64,000 bases of DNA from Oscillospiraceae bacterium (GTDB taxonomy: Bacteria; Bacillota; Clostridia; Oscillospirales; Oscillospiraceae), in the NCBI GenBank assembly GCA_017482385.1, contig JAFUNI010000012.1, forward strand, positions 50,380 through 114,379, read 5' to 3'. The position numbers were made by a program, and so were the translations under genes. The notes under the pieces are model-generated. The model worked only from the letters and a program-made list of their open reading frames with translations. It ran no database searches and was not told the DNA's origin. Positions 57,893 to 64,000 of the stretch are shown piece by piece; the first letter of the stretch is position 1, and each line of letters begins with the position of its first letter.

Positions 57893-60096
57893 ACGACGAA
57901 ATGGAACGCAGCAGTTTAGACCTGGAAGAGATCATAAAAGAGTTCAGCGATCATTCCCATGAGTCTGAGCAGGAGGAAACTGTTACAGAAGAGGTCACAG
58001 AAGAAGTCACGGAAGCAGTTGCGGAAGAAATTGCAGAAGAAGTCACAGAAGAAGTCACGGAAGCGGTTGCCGAAGAACCGGCTGAGGAAACAGAAGAGAT
58101 GGAAAAGACCCGCCGGATCGACCGGTCGGAGCTCCACAAGGCCCAACAGAAGGAAGATCTGTCCCAGGAAACCCGCCGAATCGACCCTGTGCGTATGTGG
58201 AAGAAAGCTGCGCCCACTTCTGATGATACGATCCCTTTCGAGGCTGTTCGCAGCCAGCTGTCTGAAATGATGGAAGAACCGGAAACGGAGGATGTGGCGA
58301 AGATATGGAATCCCGGTGAGACCCCAAAAGCCGAGGAATTTACCGAGCGTTGGGAACCGGAGTATGAGCAGCCCATGGGCGAATATGTTCCGCCCCAGCC
58401 CATTCAGTTCCAGCCCCGCTCCCGCTTGAATGAACTGAAGAAGAAATTGGTGGCAGGCCCGGAAAAACGGTTCTATCAGCTCTCTGAGGTGGGCGTAAGC
58501 AAGCTGCAGTCAGTTATTTTCCTCAGTGTACTGGTGGTGCTGATCGCAGCGGCATCCACGGTGATGTATGCCACTGGTGTTATCCCGGAGCATCGGGTAA
58601 AGGTTATGGTATTTTGCCAGTTTATCACCTTGCTGTTTGCCGGTCTTTTGGGCAGCTATCAGCTGATCGAGGGTGTTGCGGATCTTTGTAAGAAGCGATT
58701 TACCCCCAATACGCTGTTGGTTGTAACTTTTGTGGTCTGTATTGTAGACGGCATCTTCTGCTTAGATCAGGTGCGTGTGCCCTGCAGCGCTGCCTTCAGT
58801 TTAGCGGTGTGTATGTCCCTGTGGAGCACCTATCAGCGCAGAAGCGCAGAAATATCCCAAATGGATACTATGCGAAAAGCTGTCCGTCTGGATGGCATTG
58901 CCGCCTGTCCCGACTATATGGATGGCAAGAAGGGTCTCCTGCAGAAAGAGGGCCAGGTGGAAGACTTTATGGACACCTACGCTGAGCCCGGAAAACCCGA
59001 GAAAGCGCTGAATGTGTATGCCCTGGTGGCTATGTTTGTGGCCTTTGCCATCGGTATTACCGCTGCGGTTTTGAAATATCTCACAGCGGGTGTGTTAGAG
59101 GGCGTGACCGCAGGCTTGCAGGTCTGCGCTGTGTGTCTGCTGGCAGCCATGCCCGCAACCATTTTTATCAGCCAAAGCCGCCCGGCCTGGGTGCTGGAAC
59201 GCAGACTGCACCGTTTGGGCACTGTCCTGTGCGGCTGGCAGGGCGTGGAAGGCTTGCGGGGCGAGGCGGTCTACCCGGTAACGGGTATGGACCTGTATCC
59301 GCCCGATACCCTGCGTATGAACGGTATGAAGTTCTTTGATGAGCGGGAGCCGGAGCAGGTGATCGCTTATGCCACCGCGGTGATCTCCGCAACGGAGTGC
59401 GGCTTTGCCCACTTGTTTACCGGCTTGCTGGATAGCTACAATGGTGTACATTTTGCCGCAAAGGATATTACCTTCTACGAAAACGGCGGTATGACCGGTG
59501 TTGTGGAAGGGGAAGCCGTGGCGCTGGGCTCCTGGTCCTTTATGAAGGAAATGGAAATTGAAGTGCCGGATTCTGCCAGAATCAGCTACGGTATGTACAT
59601 CGCCATTGGCGGCGAGCTTAGCGGTGTCTTTGCGGTGAACTACGGCAAAAACCCCTCTTCCGCTGCCGGTGTCAATACCCTCACAGCTTACAAAAATTTG
59701 GAATGCGTTTTGGTTACCGATGATTTTGTGGTGACGGAAGGCTTCCTTAAGGGCAAATTCGGCATCAAGAATAAGCGGTTTATCCTGCCGGAGTATGCTC
59801 AGCGGGCTGCACTGCGGCAGAAGGAGCTTCCCGAGGAAGCCCCCACCTTGCTGATGTCTACTGCTTTGGGCCTGGCGCCCTTGGCTTACGGCGTTACCGG
59901 CGCCCGGGTGCTGCGTAACAGCAGCTGGGCCGGTGCGATCCTGCACATCGTGGGCGGCGCTGTGGGCTTGGCAATGATGCTGGTGCTGGTGATTTTGGGT
60001 GCGCTGTATCTGATCTCCCCCTTGAATATGTTCCTGTATCAGCTGATTTGGATGATTCCTGCGCTGCTGATCACAGAATGGACAAGAATTGTATAA
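57889..60096 (+). CDS. P-type ATPase-like membrane protein lacking the DKTG aspartate
   Basis: The 735-aa protein begins with an acidic repetitive tail (~28-71, units of E-E-V-T-E). Membrane spans follow (~205-234, ~240-262, ~285-310, ~380-430) and two more near the C-terminus. The large cytoplasmic part resembles the P and N domains of P1B-type ATPases: 'GLRGEAVYPVTGMDL' sits where the phosphorylation loop should be, reading P463-V-T-G in place of D-K-T-G, and 'YIAIGGELSGVFAV...LECVLVTDD' matches the region ending T-G-D. GDGxND is not seen. It is probably a catalytically dead ATPase relative, perhaps a scaffold. AAGGAGG precedes the ATG. The link to rlmB is only operonic. Confidence 0.65.
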   Translation: MNDEMERSSLDLEEIIKEFSDHSHESEQEETVTEEVTEEVTEAVAEEIAEEVTEEVTEAVAEEPAEETEEMEKTRRIDRSELHKAQQKEDLSQETRRIDPVRMWKKAAPTSDDTIPFEAVRSQLSEMMEEPETEDVAKIWNPGETPKAEEFTERWEPEYEQPMGEYVPPQPIQFQPRSRLNELKKKLVAGPEKRFYQLSEVGVSKLQSVIFLSVLVVLIAAASTVMYATGVIPEHRVKVMVFCQFITLLFAGLLGSYQLIEGVADLCKKRFTPNTLLVVTFVVCIVDGIFCLDQVRVPCSAAFSLAVCMSLWSTYQRRSAEISQMDTMRKAVRLDGIAACPDYMDGKKGLLQKEGQVEDFMDTYAEPGKPEKALNVYALVAMFVAFAIGITAAVLKYLTAGVLEGVTAGLQVCAVCLLAAMPATIFISQSRPAWVLERRLHRLGTVLCGWQGVEGLRGEAVYPVTGMDLYPPDTLRMNGMKFFDEREPEQVIAYATAVISATECGFAHLFTGLLDSYNGVHFAAKDITFYENGGMTGVVEGEAVALGSWSFMKEMEIEVPDSARISYGMYIAIGGELSGVFAVNYGKNPSSAAGVNTLTAYKNLECVLVTDDFVVTEGFLKGKFGIKNKRFILPEYAQRAALRQKELPEEAPTLLMSTALGLAPLAYGVTGARVLRNSSWAGAILHIVGGAVGLAMMLVLVILGALYLISPLNMFLYQLIWMIPALLITEWTRIV

Positions 60097-60105
60097 GCAA
60101 CAGGT

Positions 60106-60134
60106 AACGCCGTGCGGTTTATCCGCACGGCGTT
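60106..60134. terminator. Bidirectional terminator
   Basis: A 12-bp perfect stem (60106-60117 with 60123-60134), loop TTTAT, lies between the converging ATPase-like and ferritin-like genes. The T-run is short on both sides. Confidence 0.8.
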
Positions 60135-60136
60135 TG

Positions 60137-60595
60137 TTATTTCTCCGGGGGAAGACGGCCCAGCAGCTCTAAGATCTGTCGGCAATGCTCCCGCTCTTGG
60201 TTAGCCATCCGGGCAAATACCTGGCCGTATTCCGGGTCGCTCGCTCTGGCCTCGTATTGGGCAAGGCACCGCATTTCCCGCCCGTAGCACCGGCGCAGCA
60301 GCAGTCCAACTGGGGCATTGTCCACGGCTGGTGGGGTGGGGATATCCGGACGGCCCTGGCCCTGGAGGGTGTACATGCCCTTAAGACAGGCCATATGGGT
60401 CTGCTCATCCTGGCTCATCTGCCGTAAAATATTGGCGGCTGGGCCTTGCACCCGCCGGGACAGGGCCAAATACACCGATGCGTCGCCCCACTCTTCTGCG
60501 ATCATACCCGGCAAGCCTTGGGTGGGATTGGCGGTGGCAGCTCCCTGTACCCGCTGCCATACCCGGGCGGCTTTTGCCTTATCGTAGTTTTCCAT
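60137..60595 (-). CDS. Ferritin-like (rubrerythrin-type) diiron protein
   Basis: The 152-aa all-helical protein has the spacing of a ferritin-like four-helix bundle: E34/E35 in the first long helix, E64-x-x-H67, E107/E115, and E134-x-x-H137. It lacks the rubredoxin domain of full rubrerythrin. Such proteins handle peroxide or store iron in anaerobes. I use ATG 60595, behind GAGGAAGGG; the longer frame has no site. It is a single-gene unit. Confidence 0.7.
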   Translation of the reverse strand: MENYDKAKAARVWQRVQGAATANPTQGLPGMIAEEWGDASVYLALSRRVQGPAANILRQMSQDEQTHMACLKGMYTLQGQGRPDIPTPPAVDNAPVGLLLRRCYGREMRCLAQYEARASDPEYGQVFARMANQEREHCRQILELLGRLPPEK

Positions 60596-60737
60596 AATAC
60601 CCTTCCTCTCAAAAGTCCTGTATATCAGTATATTGCAGGATGCACGCAAAATTTCGGAATTTTTAGGATAAAAGAAAAATTTTCTTTCCTTTTTCGTTCA
60701 AATGTGCTATTATGAAGAAAAAAGCGGAGGTAGCGCT

Positions 60738-61316
60738 ATGGCAAGGACTACGAATAAAGCCCAGCTTATTTTGGATTTTGTGAATCAGTTTGTCCAGGAG
60801 AACGGATTTGCCCCCTCTGTCCGGGAGATCGGCGCGGCAGTGGGGCTCAGCTCTACCGCATCCGTCAGCTACCACCTGCGGCAGCTGCAGGCCAAGGGCT
60901 TGCTGCTTTCTCCCGGCGGCAAGGGCCATAAGCGTTCCATTGTGACTGCCCAACGGCCCGGCCAAATTCCCGTGGTGGGCGTGGTCACCGCAGGTATGCC
61001 CATCTTGGCTTTGGAAAACCAGGAAGGCACTATCAGCTGGGACGGCGATCCTGCCTGCTTTGCCCTGCGGGTGCGGGGTGACAGTATGATAAATGCCGGT
61101 ATCCTCAGCGGGGATATGGTGGTCGTCCGCCCCCAGGATACTGCCGATGATGGACAGATCGTTGTGGCCAGGATCGGTGACGAGGCAACTGTGAAACGGC
61201 TGCGTCGCCGGGACGGTGAGGTTTGGCTGATGCCGGAAAACGATGCTTACGAGCCGATTCCCGGCAATGAGGCAGAGCTCATCGGCTTGGTCAAAGCGGT
61301 TGTAAGAGAATATTAA
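60738..61316 (+). CDS. lexA: LexA repressor
   Basis: The 192-aa SOS repressor has an N-terminal winged helix (APSVREIGAAVGLSSTASVSYHLRQL), an Ala85-Gly86 self-cleavage site in VTAGMP, and a C-terminal peptidase with Ser116 (GDSMINAGI) and Lys153. It represses DNA-damage genes until RecA triggers cleavage. I start at ATG 60738, behind GGAGG. I see no clear palindromic SOS box in the short upstream region. Confidence 0.95.
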   Translation: MARTTNKAQLILDFVNQFVQENGFAPSVREIGAAVGLSSTASVSYHLRQLQAKGLLLSPGGKGHKRSIVTAQRPGQIPVVGVVTAGMPILALENQEGTISWDGDPACFALRVRGDSMINAGILSGDMVVVRPQDTADDGQIVVARIGDEATVKRLRRRDGEVWLMPENDAYEPIPGNEAELIGLVKAVVREY

Positions 61317-61348
61317 AAAGATGGGACTGCTTAGCAGTCCCATCTTTT
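61315..61348. terminator. Bidirectional terminator
   Basis: A 15-bp perfect stem (AAAAGATGGGACTGC with its inverse, loop TTA at 61331-61333) lies between converging genes. The loop contains the stop codon of the minus-strand gene. Confidence 0.9.
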
Positions 61349-62380
61349 GGTTTCTTCAAGTTCTTCGTTTACAGGATTGGGTTCGTTAATCACTTCCGAT
61401 ACAGGTTCGGGCGGAATGTAAACAGGGGCAGTGTAAGGCTCTGCATGGGAGAGCGTTTGGAAGGTGGTCAGGCGGTCTTCCTCTTCCAAGGCTGCCATTT
61501 TCCGCCGGTAGGTGAAGATCAGTGCTCCGAAGATGATTTGGGCTGTGGCGGTCAGCAGGGAAGTGACAGCGGAAAGAAAAATCTCAGAGGGCAGAGCGTA
61601 GGAGAGGGTTGGGTCATAATAGCTGTCCAAGGTTACGATGCCGGCGCTGAGAAGACTGAAAATGCCGCTTAAGATCAAGATACCGCCGCTGATGTAGCTC
61701 ATGATCGCCACAAAGCGGGAAACCTTTTTGTTGGGAACACCGGTCTTCAAGGTGCTGCGGATGTTGGAGATGGTGGTGCAGACCTTGATATAATAGATCA
61801 GCACAAAGACGAAGATGATCGAAACTGAAATAAGCAGTGCGATCAATACGGGCTTGAGGACAGAGGACTCAATAAAAGAATGGTTGAAGTAGTTAACTTC
61901 CGGAAGCGCAATGACGGTGAGCAGCAGAACGCACAGCAAAATAAGGCTGGAGACCACCATCTGCACTAAATTGACCACAAAGATCATCGTAAGTCCGGAG
62001 GTGTTCACTTTGGCTTTGCGGGTGGCACAGCTGAAGAATGTGATCCAAAGACCCAGGGTGATCAGAATGCCGGGAATTATGCCAACGATGTCCATTACTG
62101 AGGACAGCCTTTTTATTAAGAGATCTACGGTCAGCACGGTGCCGGAGTATGTTTCAAAAGCATTACCGGCGGGCAAAAACAGCCCCAGAACCTGCACAAA
62201 AGTAAGGCAGATCGTGGCAATCAGAAAGGCGGTGGAAAAACCGAGCTTTTGGGCAGTGGCCCGGACTTTATTGGCAAAGTCTACAGGTTCTGCCGAGGGT
62301 GTTGCAACCTGCGCGTTTCCGCAGTTAGGGCAGAATTGGGTATCGTCTGATAGCTGGGCACCGCAATCTTTGCAAAACAT
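61331..62380 (-). CDS. Zinc-ribbon membrane protein
   Basis: The 349-aa protein starts with a zinc ribbon (CKDCGAQLSDDTQFCPNCG), then a short linker and six or so hydrophobic segments (starting at ~50, ~95, ~130, ~180, ~225, ~265). The C-terminus is polar (EEEDRL..., EPVSEVINEPNPVNEE). It has the zinc_ribbon_2-plus-membrane layout common in Clostridia, with no known function. The ATG is behind GAGGAGG. Its 3' end lies inside a terminator. Confidence 0.75.
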   Translation of the reverse strand: MFCKDCGAQLSDDTQFCPNCGNAQVATPSAEPVDFANKVRATAQKLGFSTAFLIATICLTFVQVLGLFLPAGNAFETYSGTVLTVDLLIKRLSSVMDIVGIIPGILITLGLWITFFSCATRKAKVNTSGLTMIFVVNLVQMVVSSLILLCVLLLTVIALPEVNYFNHSFIESSVLKPVLIALLISVSIIFVFVLIYYIKVCTTISNIRSTLKTGVPNKKVSRFVAIMSYISGGILILSGIFSLLSAGIVTLDSYYDPTLSYALPSEIFLSAVTSLLTATAQIIFGALIFTYRRKMAALEEEDRLTTFQTLSHAEPYTAPVYIPPEPVSEVINEPNPVNEELEETKRWDC

Positions 62381-62524
62381 AGGGCAAGTCCTCCTCTGTT
62401 GTATGAATCTAATTTACCATTGCCTATGACAAAAGTCAAGGACAATGCTACCCCCGGTTTCGACGGCACATTTGCAAGGTTTTGGGGCAAAAGAGAAAAT
62501 ACTGCAATTTTTTATGCAAAAAGG

Positions 62525-62553
62525 TTTACTTTTTTATTGTAATGTGCTATACT
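62525..62553 (+). promoter_or_regulatory. Promoter of ppdK
   Basis: TTTACT (62525-62530) and TATACT (62548-62553) are 17 bp apart, giving a leader of about 80 bases. Nothing else is recognised in 62381-62642. Confidence 0.65.
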
Positions 62554-62642
62554 ATCTCCGCGTTTATTGAAATTGGCAAAAAAAGTATAGAAAATGGAAA
62601 AGGGCGGCAAGCGCAGCCCACAGTTGAAAGGAGTATTTTCTA

Positions 62643-64000
62643 ATGTCTCACAAGTATGTTTATCTGTTCACAGAAGGCAATGGCTCTATGCGTGAGCTGT
62701 TGGGCGGCAAGGGCGCCAACCTGGCAGAAATGACCAACATCGGTCTGCCTGTTCCTCAGGGCTTCACCATCTCTACCGAAGCCTGCACCCAGTATTACGA
62801 AGACGGCCGCAAGATCAATGATGCGATCCAGGCTGAGATTATGGAGTATGTTGATAAGCTGGAAGCTATCACCGGCAAGAAGTTCGGTGATCTGGAGAAC
62901 CCCCTGCTGGTTTCCGTCCGTTCCGGCGCCCGCGCATCTATGCCCGGTATGATGGATACCATCCTGAACCTGGGTCTGAATGAGGATGTTGTTAACGTTA
63001 TGGCTACCAAGTCCGGCAATCCCCGCTGGGCATGGGACTGCTACCGCCGTTTTATTCAGATGTATTCCGATGTTGTTATGGAAGTCGGCAAGAAGTACTT
63101 CGAGGTCCTCATCGACGAGATGAAGGAGAAGAAGGGTGTTACTCAGGATGTCGAGCTGACTGCTGAGGATCTGAAGGAGCTGGCTGGCCAGTTCAAGGCT
63201 GAGTACAAGGCTAAGCTGGGTACTGACTTCCCCACCGATCCCAAGGAGCAGCTGATGGGCGCAGTCCAGGCTGTTTTCCGTTCCTGGGACAACCCCCGTG
63301 CTAACATCTACCGCCGTGAGAACGATATCCCCTACTCCTGGGGTACTGCCGTTAACGTCCAGTCCATGGCCTTCGGTAACATGGGTGACGATTGCGGTAC
63401 CGGCGTTGCCTTTACCCGTGACCCCGCTACCGGCGCTAAGGGTCTGATGGGCGAGTTCCTGACCAACGCTCAGGGCGAAGACGTTGTCGCCGGCGTGCGT
63501 ACTCCCATGCCCATCTCCGAGATGGCTAACAAGTTCCCCGAGGCATTTGCACAGTTCCAGAAGGTCTGCGCAATCCTGGAGGACCATTACCGCGATATGC
63601 AGGACATGGAGTTCACCGTTGAGAACGGCAAGCTGTACATGCTGCAGACCCGTAACGGTAAGCGTACCGCTCCCGCTGCTCTGAAGATCGCCTGCGACCT
63701 GGTGGACGAGGGCATGATCGACGAGAAGAAGGCGGTTGCCATGATCGATCCCCGCAACCTGGATACCCTGCTGCATCCCCAGTTCGATGCAAAGGCTCTG
63801 AAGGCTGCTACTCCCATCGGCAAGGCTCTGCCAGCTTCTCCCGGCGCTGCTGCCGGTAAGATCGTCTTCACCGCTGAGGACGCAAAGGCTTGGGCTGAGC
63901 GCGGCGAGAAGGTTGTTCTGGTTCGTCTGGAGACCTCTCCTGAAGATATCGAAGGCATGATGGCTGCACAGGGCATTCTGACCGTCCGCGGCGGCATGAC
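62643..64000 (+). CDS. ppdK: Pyruvate, phosphate dikinase (5' part, cut by window end)
   Basis: The visible 452 residues are open to the last base of the window. They contain the N-terminal ATP-grasp region: GGKGANLAEMTNIGLPVPQGFTIST, VSVRSGARASMPGMMDTILNLGLN, GTGVAFTRDPATGAKGLMGEFL, and EFTVENGKLYMLQTRNGKRT. The start of the swivelling phosphohistidine domain follows (ASPGAAAGKIVFTAEDA). The phosphohistidine and the PEP-binding barrel lie beyond the window. The enzyme interconverts pyruvate/ATP/Pi and PEP/AMP/PPi, and works with glycolysis in many anaerobes. AAAGGAG precedes the ATG. Confidence 0.95.
   Translation, partial: MSHKYVYLFTEGNGSMRELLGGKGANLAEMTNIGLPVPQGFTISTEACTQYYEDGRKINDAIQAEIMEYVDKLEAITGKKFGDLENPLLVSVRSGARASMPGMMDTILNLGLNEDVVNVMATKSGNPRWAWDCYRRFIQMYSDVVMEVGKKYFEVLIDEMKEKKGVTQDVELTAEDLKELAGQFKAEYKAKLGTDFPTDPKEQLMGAVQAVFRSWDNPRANIYRRENDIPYSWGTAVNVQSMAFGNMGDDCGTGVAFTRDPATGAKGLMGEFLTNAQGEDVVAGVRTPMPISEMANKFPEAFAQFQKVCAILEDHYRDMQDMEFTVENGKLYMLQTRNGKRTAPAALKIACDLVDEGMIDEKKAVAMIDPRNLDTLLHPQFDAKALKAATPIGKALPASPGAAAGKIVFTAEDAKAWAERGEKVVLVRLETSPEDIEGMMAAQGILTVRGGM

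Noticed and set aside
60660-60737. A LexA/SOS box upstream of lexA
   Set aside because: Only a GTTC half-site is visible; no GAAC-N4-GTTC palindrome.
62445-62520. GGTTTCGACGG resembling a tmRNA 5' end
   Set aside because: The acceptor partner, tag frame and 3' end are absent; the match is limited to about ten bases.
1-64000. CRISPR arrays, prophage, insertion sequences or rRNA
   Set aside because: I saw no regularly spaced direct repeats with unique spacers, no transposase, integrase or phage genes, and no rRNA-like stretches.

Overview
The window reads as a chromosome segment of an anaerobic, moderately GC-rich Gram-positive bacterium of the class Clostridia, most likely an Oscillospiraceae/Ruminococcaceae-type gut or rumen organism. 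This is inference. It rests on AGGAGG-type ribosome binding sites, two T-box leaders, NPPTG-type sortase anchors, ferredoxin-linked 2-oxoacid oxidoreductase, class III (oxygen-sensitive) ribonucleotide reductase, pyruvate phosphate dikinase, and several small dispersed palindromic repeats. There is no rRNA, prophage, CRISPR array or transposase. The one tRNA is tRNA-Leu(UAA).

Layout. 1-5.0 kb: two tandem 4Fe-4S proteins, an auxin-efflux-type permease, a Lys/Ala/Thr-rich lipoprotein, and a divergent small XRE regulator with two perfect 17-bp palindromic operators between them. 5.0-5.6 kb: tRNA-Leu set among tRNA fragments and GC-rich repeats. 5.7-9.4 kb: gpmI, an Asp23-family gene and a fakA-like gene. 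9.5-17.9 kb: a six-gene run (YihY-type membrane protein, hexapeptide acyltransferase, DUF5685-type protein, J-domain protein, two ~911-aa NlpC/P60 lipoproteins in tandem). 18.0-18.8 kb: an amidohydrolase, followed by a palindrome-rich repeat.

19.1-32.9 kb is the most interesting part. Reading leftward from 28.5 kb are a T-box leader whose specifier reads ATC (Ile), two XRE-cupin-acyl-CoA synthetase fusion proteins, a P-loop ATPase, a four-subunit VOR-type 2-oxoacid:ferredoxin oxidoreductase and a leucine dehydrogenase. Reading rightward from 28.6 kb are a second T-box leader with specifier CTG (Leu), a 2-isopropylmalate-synthase homologue that has lost its catalytic and metal residues but keeps the LeuA regulatory domain, and a TIM-barrel/acyl-CoA synthetase fusion. 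I propose that the cluster makes Ile and Leu (perhaps Val) by activating branched short-chain fatty acids, reductively carboxylating them with VOR and aminating with leucine dehydrogenase, switched on when tRNA-Ile or tRNA-Leu is uncharged.

32.9-38.5 kb: an alpha/beta hydrolase, CCA-adding enzyme, a membrane protein, a PlsC-type acyltransferase and glycyl-tRNA synthetase. 38.6-51.7 kb: two giant (2169 and 2104 aa) cell-wall-anchored surface proteins ending in near-identical terminators. 51.8-54.9 kb: anaerobic ribonucleotide reductase with the glycyl-radical tail as a separate 53-aa gene, plus nrdG, behind two NrdR-box-like sites. 55-64 kb: ftsH, rlmB, a P-type-ATPase-like protein lacking the DKTG aspartate, a ferritin-like protein, lexA, a zinc-ribbon membrane protein and the 5' part of ppdK, which runs off the end.
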